Notes under the pieces: generated by a model
The model's database searches: none
The model's input: only the letters and a program-made list of their open reading frames with translations
What the model was told of the DNA's origin: nothing
Shown: piece by piece, positions 34,640 through 43,052 of the stretch
Numbering within the stretch: position 1 is the stretch's first letter
Layout: each line of letters starts with the position of its first letter
Source of the DNA: Natronoarchaeum mannanilyticum
GTDB taxonomy: Archaea; Halobacteriota; Halobacteria; Halobacteriales; Natronoarchaeaceae
Length of the DNA: 64,000 bases
Reading direction: 5' to 3'
NCBI RefSeq assembly: GCF_039522665.1
Contig: NZ_BAAADV010000007.1
Location: forward strand, 558,001 to 622,000
Translations under genes and position numbers: made by a program

Positions 34640-35155
34640 GACAGCACTGACTGCGAACTCCCCGAAAGCCCCCGCCGCGGTCGACCGGTTGCGACTCTCT
34701 GTGCGCTTCCTTCGCTCCTTTCAGTCGCTCAGTCCAGTGCTTGCTTCGTCTCACCGGGCCGACCGCGGCGGCCCCTTTCATTCCAACCCGACCGCAGCCT
34801 CGTCCTCCCCAGCCGACTCTCTCGGTCGCGCTGCTCCCTCGATCGTCCCTCGCGCGCTGCTGTCTCGTCACGAGGACTCGACAGCGCGCGCCACCGCAGC
34901 CGCACGGCCCGGCGCGCCTTCATGGCGCGCCGACGGGGGAGGGACAGGCTGCGCGTGGTCGCTGCAAGCGACCCGCGCAATGCGGTGCCCTGGCGGATTG
35001 AAAGGGCGAGGCACGGTGGACGGTTCTCGGTCGGCCCTATCCGAACGAAGTGAGGATATCCGGGCGAGAACCGTCGAGCGGGCCGAGGGCTTTCAGAGCC
35101 TTCCAGTCTGTCGCCGAACTCGCGACTGCTAGGAGCGGACCGAGGGCTTTCGCAG
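34640..35155. repeat. Intergenic hairpin-rich element B (inverted relative to A)
   Basis: Fills most of the 730-bp gap between the divergent UDG and small KOW-like genes; no gene is credible here. The reverse complement aligns with 4600-5110. Hairpins include arms 35020-35029/35065-35074 (ACGGTTCTCG/CGAGAACCGT) around loop GAACGAAGTGA (35043-35053), and GGCGCGCC/GGCGCGCC around TTCAT (34911-34931). The edge 35124-35153 repeats the head of the 54-bp unit of 4434-4618. Confidence 0.85.
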
Positions 35156-35293
35156 TGGTCTCACCCGTAGAGCGGGACGCTACACCGAAATCCCAACCGA
35201 AGCCGTCCGTCCAATGATCGAACGTCTCCGCTGTTCCTGGAACCGGTCGGGCAAATCAGTCCCTTTTTACAGGCAGACGAGGAACCACGAACC

Positions 35294-35473
35294 ATGAGCT
35301 TCGAGGAAGACGACACGGTCATTCTGCACGACGAGCACAGCGAATACGACGGCGAGGAAGGGACGATCACGCAGGTCATGGAGACAATGTTCGGCGACGA
35401 AACCTACACCGTCAGCTTCGAGGAGGGTCAGGAGACCGGCATCTCCGAGGACAGCCTCGAAGCGGCCGAGTAG
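35294..35473 (+). CDS. Small acidic SH3/KOW-like protein
   Basis: 59 residues beginning MSFEEDDTVILHDEHSEYDG and containing EEGTITQVMETMFGDETYTV. The short strands separated by a DG turn and GTI resemble a KOW/DUF1918-type SH3 barrel, common in haloarchaea. The function is unknown. The stop is eight bases before the next gene, so they are probably co-transcribed. A CCCTTTTTACAG box lies about 28 bp upstream of the ATG. Confidence 0.75.
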   Translation: MSFEEDDTVILHDEHSEYDGEEGTITQVMETMFGDETYTVSFEEGQETGISEDSLEAAE

Positions 35474-35480
35474 AGACCAG

Positions 35481-35921
35481 ATGCCGAGCGTCCCGTTTCA
35501 CTACGTCGACCTGCGAACGTTCTGCTACGCCACGGAGGACGACAAGCGCGTCGAGGCGGCGCTCCGTCACTACCTCCCCGAGGAGTTCGAGATCGAGGTC
35601 GCGCCCACCGAGGGCCACCACGGCGACCGGATCGTCGTGCTCTCGGCGCGCGTCGAGAACGCCGACGAGATGCGCCGCGTGCTCGGCCAGGTCGCCGAGA
35701 TCGACCAGATCGATCGCGTGATGGACGAACTCGACGAGCGGGTAGACGAGAACTGCTCGCTATTCCTCCGGCTCGACAAGCAGGCGGCGTTCAACGGGCG
35801 CTCCGAGCTCGGCGAGGGGATCACCCTCCGCGCGAAGGTCGAGGCCTACCCGGCCAAGCAGGAAGCGGCGGTCGAGAACGCCCGCGAAGCGTTCGAGAAC
35901 GCCCGCGAGGGCGCGTACTGA
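35481..35921 (+). CDS. RNA-binding protein, COG1325/exosome-associated family
   Basis: 146 residues, the family length. Segments FHYVDLRTFCYATEDDKRVE, LPEEFEIEVAPTEGHHGDRI and SLFLRLDKQAAFNG match the archaeal RNA_binding family (PF01877, COG1325), an alpha/beta fold suggested to assist the exosome. A C-terminal helical repeat (VENAREAFENAREGAY) ends the protein. Probably co-transcribed with the small KOW-like gene. Confidence 0.88.
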   Translation: MPSVPFHYVDLRTFCYATEDDKRVEAALRHYLPEEFEIEVAPTEGHHGDRIVVLSARVENADEMRRVLGQVAEIDQIDRVMDELDERVDENCSLFLRLDKQAAFNGRSELGEGITLRAKVEAYPAKQEAAVENAREAFENAREGAY

Positions 35922-36036
35922 CGCCGATCCGTCCTCGCAACGCATCCGTTTTCACCAGCGTGCCTCCCCGACACAAGGCTTATTGTGCGGGCCGTTGTCT
36001 TGCGAACCGTTACCACGATCCGCGTGGATGATTATC

Positions 36037-36192
36037 ATGCAAACGTGTCCGTACTGCGACTCCGACCTGATGGGAACTGCAAGCCGCAGGCGCACCCGCG
36101 GCGACGCCACGCCGGGCCGAAAGAGCACGGGGCCGGAGCTGGTCTCGTGTCCGGACTGCGGAGAAGTGATCGACGGGTTCACTCCGCACTGA
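36037..36192 (+). CDS. Double zinc-finger microprotein
   Basis: 51 residues: MQTCPYCDSDLMG, a basic middle (ASRRRTRGDATPGRKSTG) and SCPDCGEVIDGFTPH. The CPYC and CPDCG pairs probably bind one zinc. An upstream in-frame ATG at 36028 would add MII. A CTTATTGTGC box at about 35978 would give a leader of about 30 nt. Function is unknown. Confidence 0.68.
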   Translation: MQTCPYCDSDLMGTASRRRTRGDATPGRKSTGPELVSCPDCGEVIDGFTPH

Positions 36193-36313
36193 TACGGAGG
36201 GCTGACCGACACGGACGGTCGAGCGAGTAACCGACACGACGACCGACGCCGGCGGCACACTCCCGCTTTTCCGGAACGTAACTGCAAAGGCCCGTCGCGG
36301 GGCTGGTACTGGT

Positions 36314-37018
36314 ATGTACGAGGCGGTCCACGCCCGGCCCGACGGCGACGCCACGGTCGCACGACTCGCCCGCACGGCCGCCGAGCTGGGGTACGACGGC
36401 GTCGTCGTGCGGAACCACGGCGACGCCAAGGCCGACTACGATCCCGACGAGGTCGCCGCGGCGACGGGCGTGGACGTCGTCGACGGCATCGAGATCCGCG
36501 CGGACGACCCCCAGAAAGCCAGCGGCGCGGTCGGCAACTACCGGGGCAAGCGCACGATCGTCGCCGTCCACGGCGGGACGAATGCGCTCAACCGGTTCGC
36601 CGTCGAGCAGGAGCGCGTCGACGTGCTGGCCCACCCGATGGCCGGCGACGGCGACGTCAATCACGTCCTCGCGAACGCCGCCCGCGAGAACGGCGTCCGG
36701 ATCGAGTTCGACTTCTCGAAGGTGCTCCGCGCGACGGGCGGCGAGCGCGTGCAGGCGCTGCAAGGACTCCGAAAACTCCGCGAGATCGTCGACCACTGCG
36801 ACGCGCCGTTCGTCGTCAGCGCCGACGCGCGCTCGCACCTCCAGCTACGCGCCCCCAGAGAGCTCCGGGCCGTCGGCGAGGTGATCGGGTTCGACCCCGA
36901 GGCGATCGAGGCGGGCCTGCGCGAGTGGGGCGAGATCGCCGAGCGCACCCGCGAGATCCGGTCCGAGACGTTCATTGAGCCGGGGGTCGAACGTGGCAGG
37001 TATGAAAAAGAGCCTTGA
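36314..37018 (+). CDS. rnp3: Ribonuclease P protein component 3 (Rpp30)
   Basis: 234 residues with the PHP-like barrel of Rpp30: MYEAVHARPDGDATV, YDGVVVRNH, VDGIEIRADDPQKASGAVGNYR, VDVLAHPMAGDGDVNHVLANA and VVSADARSHLQLRAPREL. With Rpp21, Rpp29 and Pop5 it supports the RNase P RNA in 5' processing of tRNA. First gene of an operon rnp3 - methyltransferase - rnp2 - psmA; its end overlaps the next gene by 17 bp. Confidence 0.95.
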   Translation: MYEAVHARPDGDATVARLARTAAELGYDGVVVRNHGDAKADYDPDEVAAATGVDVVDGIEIRADDPQKASGAVGNYRGKRTIVAVHGGTNALNRFAVEQERVDVLAHPMAGDGDVNHVLANAARENGVRIEFDFSKVLRATGGERVQALQGLRKLREIVDHCDAPFVVSADARSHLQLRAPRELRAVGEVIGFDPEAIEAGLREWGEIAERTREIRSETFIEPGVERGRYEKEP

Positions 37019-37685
37019 GGACCACGCCGCCCGGTTCGACGAGAAGGCCGCGGAGTACGACGATTCGAAGAGCGAGGAGTACCGCGCCTGCGCGGAGCTG
37101 GTGATCCGCCACGCCGCGCCCGAGGCCGACGACGTCGTGCTGGACCTGGCGACCGGCACCGGCGCCATCGGGCTGGCGATCGCCGAGAACGCGGAGTTCG
37201 TCGTCGGCCGGGACATCAGCGAGGGGATGCTGGATCAGGCCCGCGAGAAGGCCGCCGAGCGAGGGATCGAGAACATCGCGTTCGGCGAGGGGCGGTTTCG
37301 CGATCCCGGCGTCGACCGGGACGTCGACGTCGTCGTGTCGAACTTCGCGATGCACCACCTCTCCGACGCGGAGAAGCGCGAGTCGATCGAGACGATCGCG
37401 GAGCTGGAACCCGACCGGTTCGTCCTCGGCGACGTGATGCTGTTCGGCGAAGCCGACCCGTCCGAGCCGTTCTACAGCCCCGAGGTCGACGATCCCGCGA
37501 CGGTGGGCGTGCTGGCCGACGCCCTCACGGATGCGGGCTTCGCGCTCACGGCGGTCGAACAGGTCCACGAGCAGGTCGGCGTGCTCGTCGCCGAGCGGCC
37601 CGGCGGCACGGTCGACGCCGACGCCGCCGCGGCGACTGACGCCGACGCCGAATCCGGCGACGATGCCGACCAGGAGACCGAATGA
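37002..37685 (+). CDS. SAM-dependent methyltransferase in the RNase P/proteasome operon
   Basis: 227 residues, class I fold: motif I VVLDLATGTGAIGLAIAEN, acidic VVGRDISEGML, VSNFAMHHLSD and an Asp/Ala-rich C-terminal tail (DADAAAATDADAESGDDAD). It overlaps rnp3 at the start and rnp2 at the end (ATGA), so translation is tightly coupled. The position suggests an RNA or RNP target, but the MHHL motif is also common in small-molecule methyltransferases. Confidence 0.85.
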   Translation: MKKSLEDHAARFDEKAAEYDDSKSEEYRACAELVIRHAAPEADDVVLDLATGTGAIGLAIAENAEFVVGRDISEGMLDQAREKAAERGIENIAFGEGRFRDPGVDRDVDVVVSNFAMHHLSDAEKRESIETIAELEPDRFVLGDVMLFGEADPSEPFYSPEVDDPATVGVLADALTDAGFALTAVEQVHEQVGVLVAERPGGTVDADAAAATDADAESGDDADQETE

Positions 37686-38161
37686 AACACCTCCCAAAAC
37701 ACCTCCGGCCGCGCTGGCGCTACCTCGCGGTCGGCCTCGAAGGCTGGCCCGACGCCGACCTCGATCGGGGCGACTTCCAGCGCGAACTGTGGTACGCCGG
37801 CCAGAACCTGCTGGGCGACGCCGGCAGCGCGGACGCCGACCTCACGGTGCTGGACTTCGAGTTCGCGGACGGCACCGGCGAGACGATCGTGCGCGCCCGC
37901 CACGGCCACGTCACCGAGGCCCGCGCCGCGCTGGCCTGCCTGGACGCGATCGACGGCGACGAGATCGCGGTGCGGGTCCGGGGCGTCAGCGGCACGATCC
38001 GAGCCTGTGAAGAAAAGTATTTAGGACGCGCTCCGGAAGCTTCCCAAGAGAGAACGGTCGCGTTCGAGGGCGCGGAGCGGCCCGCAGCGGCCCGCGAGAA
38101 GCTGGTCGACGTCCGGGTCGGCTCCGCGTTCGTCGGCGCGACGGACCTCGATTTCGAGTGA
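37682..38161 (+). CDS. rnp2: Ribonuclease P protein component 2 (Pop5)
   Basis: 159 residues. KHLPKHLRPRWRYLAVGLEG, DFQRELWYAGQNLLGDAGSA, ETIVRARHGHVTEARAALA and VRVRGVSGTIRACEEKYLG are characteristic of archaeal Pop5. Pop5 pairs with Rpp30 (rnp3, two genes upstream) as the heterotetramer that activates the catalytic domain of RNase P RNA. The start overlaps the methyltransferase stop and psmA begins four bases after the rnp2 stop. Confidence 0.94.
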   Translation: MKHLPKHLRPRWRYLAVGLEGWPDADLDRGDFQRELWYAGQNLLGDAGSADADLTVLDFEFADGTGETIVRARHGHVTEARAALACLDAIDGDEIAVRVRGVSGTIRACEEKYLGRAPEASQERTVAFEGAERPAAAREKLVDVRVGSAFVGATDLDFE

Positions 38162-38165
38162 TACC

Positions 38166-38939
38166 ATGCAGGGACAAGCCCAACAGCAGGCCTACGACCG
38201 GGGGATCACCATCTTCTCCCCGGACGGACGGCTCTATCAGGTCGAGTACGCGCGCGAAGCGGTCAAACGAGGCACGGCGAGCATCGGCGTCCGCACCGCC
38301 GAGGGCGTCGTGCTGGCGGTCGACAAGCGGATCCGCTCGCCGCTGCTCGAGGGGACGAGCGTCGAGAAGCTCCACAAGGCCGACGACCACATCGGCATCG
38401 CCAGCGCCGGCCACGTCGCCGACGCGCGCCAGCTGATCGACTTCGCGCGCCGGAACGCCCAGACCAACCGGCTGCGCTACGGCGAGCCGATCGGCGTCGA
38501 GACGCTGACCAAGGAAGTCACCGACCACATCCAGCAGTACACGCAGGTCGGCGGCGCCCGCCCGTTCGGCGTCGCGCTGATCGTCGGCGGCATCGAGAAC
38601 GGCGAGCCGCGCCTCTACGAGACCGACCCCTCCGGGACCCCCTACGAGTGGAAGGCACTCGCAGTGGGCGCCGACCGCGGCGAGATCCAGGAATTCCTCG
38701 AGGAGAACTACGACGAGGGCGGCGACCTGGAGTCGGGCATCGTGCTCGCGCTCGAGGCGCTGGCCTCGGTCAACGACGGCTCGCTCAGCCCCGAGGGCCT
38801 CGGGATGGCGACCGTCGACGCCGAAAGCGAGCAGTACGTCGAGCTGACGAAAGACGAGATCGGCGAGTATCTCGACGCCGAAGGCCTCCTCGACGAGGGC
38901 GAGGAGGACGGCGACGCCGACGACGAAGCCGACGAGTAA
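38166..38939 (+). CDS. psmA: Proteasome alpha subunit
   Basis: 257 residues. YDRGITIFSPDGRLYQVEYA and REAVKRG are the alpha-type signature with the gate-forming N-terminus; the VVLAVDKRI strand and the NDGSLSPEGLGMATVD region follow. Alpha rings cap the 20S core and gate substrate entry. The C-terminal 40 residues are very acidic (EEDGDADDEADE). Last gene of the rnp operon, a linkage conserved in archaea. Confidence 0.97.
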   Translation: MQGQAQQQAYDRGITIFSPDGRLYQVEYAREAVKRGTASIGVRTAEGVVLAVDKRIRSPLLEGTSVEKLHKADDHIGIASAGHVADARQLIDFARRNAQTNRLRYGEPIGVETLTKEVTDHIQQYTQVGGARPFGVALIVGGIENGEPRLYETDPSGTPYEWKALAVGADRGEIQEFLEENYDEGGDLESGIVLALEALASVNDGSLSPEGLGMATVDAESEQYVELTKDEIGEYLDAEGLLDEGEEDGDADDEADE

Positions 38940-39068
38940 CGCCCCAGCCTGGGCCGGTCCCGGGTCTTTTCGCGATGCTCCGCTCCGGTAGCGACGCGTC
39001 GGTTCGAAATTCTGACCTGTCCGCGCGAACAGAAGACTTTCATGTGCGGTGCCGTCAACCGGTGACGG

Positions 39069-39599
39069 ATGCGACGATCACTGCTCGTTGTGACGCTGGC
39101 GGTACTCGTAATGCTCTCCGGCTGCGCGGCGCTCGACGGCGGCGACGCCGCAGAGCCCGCGCCGAACGGCAGCGCCGTCGTCGAGCCGGAGGACCCGGCG
39201 ACCGATGCCGCGGACACCACCCAGTCGATCCGGGTCACCGCGAACGAGTCGGTCGCCGGCAGCGAGTGGAGCTCGCTCTCCGCGGAGTACCCGCGTGATA
39301 GCTTCACCGTCGACAGCGTCCAGCACAGAGACGTCGGCCTCGGCGTCGACACGAACAACGACAGCGAAGTCGACCGGGAACTCAACGAGACCCACATCAG
39401 CGGCGTCAACAACAACGACTACTCATTCACGGTCGAGCTCGACAGCGGCTACACGCTCGAGGACGGCGACGTGATCGTCGTCGAGTACCCCGGGATCACC
39501 AATCCCTCTGAGGCGGGCGAGTACACCGTCGCAGTGACGATCAACGACGCCCAGACCGAGAACGCGACGGTGACCATCGGCGACGACGCCGGCGACTGA
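39069..39599 (+). CDS. Secreted lipoprotein with a surface-protein Ig-like domain
   Basis: 176 residues. A Sec-type signal with lipobox LSGC (Cys19) is followed by an acidic linker and one beta domain (about 55-175): DSVQHRDVGLGVDTNND, YTLEDGDVIVVEYPGI, GEYTVAVTINDAQ. The same domain pattern (VDTDADGD, LRAGDRLVIEYD) is in the large surface protein at about residues 456-600. Probably membrane-anchored outside the cell; the partner is unknown. Confidence 0.8.
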   Translation: MRRSLLVVTLAVLVMLSGCAALDGGDAAEPAPNGSAVVEPEDPATDAADTTQSIRVTANESVAGSEWSSLSAEYPRDSFTVDSVQHRDVGLGVDTNNDSEVDRELNETHISGVNNNDYSFTVELDSGYTLEDGDVIVVEYPGITNPSEAGEYTVAVTINDAQTENATVTIGDDAGD

Positions 39600-39756
39600 T
39601 AACCGCCGAGCCGACCTCGAAGTCGACCCTGCTCGCGGTCCGGCTGTTGGATCGAAGTTTTTCGACCGATCCCGACGGGCAGTCGGCGTCGCCGCCGCGG
39701 TCGCGGCCGCCGCCTCGGGCCAACGGTTAACGACGGGGCCGTCGAAACTTCGGACG

Positions 39757-40341
39757 ATGTCCTCACTCTCCGGTGTGATCGACGACGAGCGGGTCAACGC
39801 CGCGCTGTCGTGGGGGATCGTCGCGCTGGTGGCGTACGCGGCGATCGAGAGCACTCTCACCGGCGAGTTGCTGTGGGCCGGGCTCGCGGCGGTGACCGGT
39901 GCGCTCGCCGCCTTGCCGCCGATTCGCGCGCGCGAGGCCCGCACGATGGTCTCCTGGGAGGTGTTGGCGCTCGCGGCGGTGCCGCTGGTCGGGCGCTCGC
40001 TCGGCGTCGTCACGCAGGCCGCGACGTACCTCGCGGTGGCGACGCTGGCGCTGTTGATCGCCGTCGAGATCGACTCCTTCAGTTCGGCGGCGATGACGCC
40101 GCGGTTCGCCATCGCGTTCGTCGTCGCGAACACGATGGCGGTCGCGAGCGTCTGGACGATCGCGCAGTTCGCGTCCGACGCGCTGGTGGGGACGTCGAGC
40201 CTCCCCGGCCAGACCCGACTGATGTGGGATCTCGTCCTGGCGACCGCGGTCGGGCTGGGCGCCGGGCTACTGTTCGAGCTGTACTTCCGGCGCTACGGCG
40301 GCCCCGATCGCGACGAGCGCTCGCGAGGTGAGTCGGCGTGA
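39757..40341 (+). CDS. Integral membrane protein, unknown family
   Basis: 194 residues with five or six hydrophobic segments (about 18-35, 38-52, 66-82, 88-106, 118-136, 152-172), ending in a charged tail. No transporter motif is recognised. Its stop overlaps the GTG start of the next membrane protein (GTGA), so the two are translationally coupled and may form one complex. Confidence 0.75.
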   Translation: MSSLSGVIDDERVNAALSWGIVALVAYAAIESTLTGELLWAGLAAVTGALAALPPIRAREARTMVSWEVLALAAVPLVGRSLGVVTQAATYLAVATLALLIAVEIDSFSSAAMTPRFAIAFVVANTMAVASVWTIAQFASDALVGTSSLPGQTRLMWDLVLATAVGLGAGLLFELYFRRYGGPDRDERSRGESA

Positions 40342-40979
40342 CGAGCGTCGCCGGCCGCGATCTCGACTCGGTCGCCTGGAGCGCCGTCAGGATCATGCAG
40401 GGGATCCTCGCCGTCGTGGTGGCGTACGCGGCCGTCACCCGCCAGTTCGGGCTCGTGATCAATAGCGGCATCCCGCTGGCGATCACCTTTCTCCCGCGCG
40501 CGCTCAACCGCGAATACGGCTACGAGATGGGCGGGGGGCTCGCGCTGTGGATCTCGGGCGCGGCGTTCCTCCACGCGATCGGCGCGCTCGGGCCGTACAC
40601 GATGTTCGGCTGGTACGACCAGGTGACCCACACGCTCTCGGCGACGCTCGTCGCCGGCGCGGGCTACGCCATCGTCGTCGCGATCGAGACCGAACACGAC
40701 GGCGTCGAGATCCCGAGTCGGCTGCGCGGCGTGTTCATCCTGCTGTTCGTGCTCGCGTTCGGCGTCCTCTGGGAGATCGGCGAGTTCGGCACCGGCCTGA
40801 TCGCCGAACTGTACGGCGGGCAAGCAGTTCTCGCGCAGTACGGCGCCAGCGACATCGCGCTGGATCTGCTGTTCAACGCGGTCGGCGCGACGATCGTCGC
40901 GCTCTGGGGCACCGGTTACTTCGACGGGCTGAGCGGCCTGCTCGCGCGGCGAGTCGACCGGGCCGAGAATGAGCCGTAA
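40338..40979 (+). CDS. Integral membrane protein (DUF2238/YjdF-like)
   Basis: 213 residues from a GTG start overlapping the previous stop. Six hydrophobic segments; WYDQVTHTLSATLVAGAGYA and LLFVLAFGVLWEIGEFG hold a His and Glu/Trp pattern reminiscent of the YjdF/DUF2238 family. DIALDLLFNAVGATIVALWG resembles that family's last helices. Biochemical function is not established. Confidence 0.72.
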   Translation: MTSVAGRDLDSVAWSAVRIMQGILAVVVAYAAVTRQFGLVINSGIPLAITFLPRALNREYGYEMGGGLALWISGAAFLHAIGALGPYTMFGWYDQVTHTLSATLVAGAGYAIVVAIETEHDGVEIPSRLRGVFILLFVLAFGVLWEIGEFGTGLIAELYGGQAVLAQYGASDIALDLLFNAVGATIVALWGTGYFDGLSGLLARRVDRAENEP

Positions 40980-41118
40980 AACGGATCGCCGGCAATCAGA
41001 GACGCCGTCCGGGCTCCGCGAGCGGACGTGCGACCGATGTCGCGGAGAACGATTCGAGCCGTTTCTGTGGGAGAGACTCGTCGACATTATTACCGGTTTC
41101 GAGGGGCAAGCGGATTCC

Positions 41119-41625
41119 ATGGCACCCGTCGCAGCGATAACGATCGGCGGACGAGAGCTCAATCCCGCCCTCGGCGGCATCCTGGCAGTGATCGTCGGAC
41201 TCGCCATGGTCGGCTTCGGCGGCTACGACTACGTCCAGCAGAACGACGCCGTAGAGAACGCCGTCGAGGTGAACGCCACGGTCACCGAGACGGACATCGA
41301 CAGTATTTCCAATCGGCGCGCAGCCCCCGATTACCAACCCGAAGTCACCCTGGAGTACTCCTACGGTGGCGAAACGTACACGGGCGGAAGCGTGTTTCCG
41401 GCGTCGATATCGAAGGACTACGACACCAGATCGGCCGCCGAGTCGCGACTGGAGGGATACGAGGTCGGCGAGACGACCACCGCGTACGTCGATCCCGACG
41501 CGCCGGGCGACGCGTTCCTCGTGCGAGAGACCACCAACGAGCCGCTGAAGTTCGCCGGGATCGGCGGGTTCATGATGCTGCTAGGTGGGTGGTCGGTGTT
41601 CAAGAGTTGGTTCCGGGAGTCGTGA
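41119..41625 (+). CDS. DUF3592-domain membrane protein
   Basis: 168 residues. A first helix (ALGGILAVIVGLAMVGFGGY), an extracellular beta domain (VEVNATVTETDIDSISNRR, PEVTLEYSYGGETYTGGSVFP, GETTTAYVDPDAPGDAFL) and a last helix (FAGIGGFMMLLGGWSVFKSW) are the DUF3592 layout. The upstream frame from 40969 is open, but the ATG at 41119 with an ATTATTACC box about 28 bp upstream is preferred. Confidence 0.78.
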   Translation: MAPVAAITIGGRELNPALGGILAVIVGLAMVGFGGYDYVQQNDAVENAVEVNATVTETDIDSISNRRAAPDYQPEVTLEYSYGGETYTGGSVFPASISKDYDTRSAAESRLEGYEVGETTTAYVDPDAPGDAFLVRETTNEPLKFAGIGGFMMLLGGWSVFKSWFRES

Positions 41626-41686
41626 TGCGTTCGAGGTCCGTCTGAGTTGCATCATTTTAAAAAGGTTCGTTACGGATAGTCTGTCA

Positions 41687-42871
41687 ATGGACAGGGATGA
41701 AATTGACGAGTACGTCCGGCGGTGTCAGCAGCTCATCGAATCGTCACCGCAAATGGACGAAGAGAACACGAAGGTCAAACTCGTCCAACCGTTTCTCGAA
41801 CTGCTCGGGTGGGATCTCTACTCTACCGAAGTCGCGCTTGAGTATACTATCCCAATGGCCTCGGGGAGTACCCACGTAGATTACGCTCTTCTGGTCGGCG
41901 ACTCTCCCGTAGTGTTCGTTGAAGCCAAGCCAGTCCGGTCTGCCCTCACCGACAGCGAGATCCAGCAGTTGCGGAGTTACATGAGACAGGAACTCGACGT
42001 GGATTGGGGGATTCTGACCAACGGCAAGTCGTTTGAAGTATTGACCAAGAACCGACGCCAGAACGGCGGTGAGGAGGTGTCCGTCGTTCAGTTTGACCTC
42101 AATGACCTCGCCGAGAATCCGGATGTACTAGAGTTGCTCACGAAAGAATCGATACGATCCGGAAAGTCCGACGAAGTGGCCGAACAGGTCGCACAAACGA
42201 ACCGGGCAATTCGGCACTTGCAAGAAAACGAGGACAGTGTCACCGAGTCCATCACCGATGCGGTCGAGAGCGAGGTAGGTGAACTCACCATTGATCTCGA
42301 AGAGCAGTCCCGTGAGTTCGTCCAAAATCTCGTCTCGGTGCTTCGTGAACAGCGACACTTCGTTAGTGAGAAATCGCCGGAAGAACCCGATGAGAAAAAA
42401 GAAACAGAAAACGACCACACTCCTGACGACATAGAACCACTAGAGAACCAAGTAGCGGGCAAACTCGCCAGAAGCGAGATTGAAGGGGACCCAGATTCCC
42501 GTGTAGCCGTATTTCCAACGAAGGAAACTGGGCTTCCGTTCCTCAAAGAGAACGAGGCGTGGGGGTTCGTTCGGGTCGGAAGCGAATTTGATTACGTGGC
42601 GATGTACGTCACAGGTGATGTTCAGGAGGTCAAATACTTCGCTGAGGTGAACGACGTGGTCGAGCCCGAAAAGGCAGAGCTGATGCGAGAGCCGCTGAAC
42701 TATAAGGACCGAGCGAAGATTGAGGAAGGTAAGAAAGTCATTGAGTTCAAACCGGGATCACTCTACGAACTCGAAGACCCAGTCCCCTACGAGTCGAAGT
42801 ATCCACAGGGATTGAGGTATACGACTCTAAGACAGTTGCGGGATGCAAAGACAACCGATGATATGCTCTGA
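41687..42871 (+). CDS. Lone protein with type I restriction HsdR-like N-terminal nuclease domain
   Basis: 394 residues. About 25-140 is the HsdR_N-like PD-(D/E)xK fold: TKVKLVQPFLELLGWD, THVDYALLVGDSPVVFVEAK (D and ExK motif) and LDVDWGILTNGKSFEV. A coiled, Glu-rich middle (200-285) leads to a C-terminal domain (about 295-385) with AWGFVRVGSEFDYVAMYVTG and PQGLRYTTL that I do not recognise. There is no helicase, specificity or methylase gene nearby. Third-codon positions are much less GC-rich than in neighbours, and the tRNA-Leu composite repeat follows, so recent acquisition is likely. Confidence 0.85.
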   Translation: MDRDEIDEYVRRCQQLIESSPQMDEENTKVKLVQPFLELLGWDLYSTEVALEYTIPMASGSTHVDYALLVGDSPVVFVEAKPVRSALTDSEIQQLRSYMRQELDVDWGILTNGKSFEVLTKNRRQNGGEEVSVVQFDLNDLAENPDVLELLTKESIRSGKSDEVAEQVAQTNRAIRHLQENEDSVTESITDAVESEVGELTIDLEEQSREFVQNLVSVLREQRHFVSEKSPEEPDEKKETENDHTPDDIEPLENQVAGKLARSEIEGDPDSRVAVFPTKETGLPFLKENEAWGFVRVGSEFDYVAMYVTGDVQEVKYFAEVNDVVEPEKAELMREPLNYKDRAKIEEGKKVIEFKPGSLYELEDPVPYESKYPQGLRYTTLRQLRDAKTTDDML

Positions 42872-42947
42872 ATTAGTGTTTGTTTAGAACACTTCGAGGT
42901 TGTTCCCTACGACTTTACGCTCATCTTCGGGAGGTCGAACGCGTGAG

Positions 42948-43010
42948 TGCGCGGGACCGGATTCGAACCGGAGGAAGACTCGCTTCGCTCGTCTTCCAGG
43001 GTTCGAATCC
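42948..43010 (-). repeat. tRNA-Leu 3'-end copy with hairpin and inverted T arm
   Basis: Positions 42948-42971 repeat exactly the last 24 nt of the tRNA-Leu gene (43053-43076). Next come a hairpin with arms GGAAGAC/GTCTTCC (42973-42979/42991-42997) around an 11-nt loop, and an inverted T-arm copy: GGATTCGAACC (42959-42969) against GGTTCGAATCC (43000-43010). On the minus strand the loop reads GAGCGAAGCGA. Confidence 0.95.
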
Positions 43011-43052
43011 ACTGTTGTGCATACACGTCTCTCACTGGCGTTCGAGACGGTA

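Noticed and set aside
41623-41655. TGATGC/GCATCA hairpin before the restriction-like gene, as a boundary of the islet
   Set aside because: A 6-bp stem with a 20-nt loop is expected by chance in 64 kb, and no matching sequence occurs at the other end.
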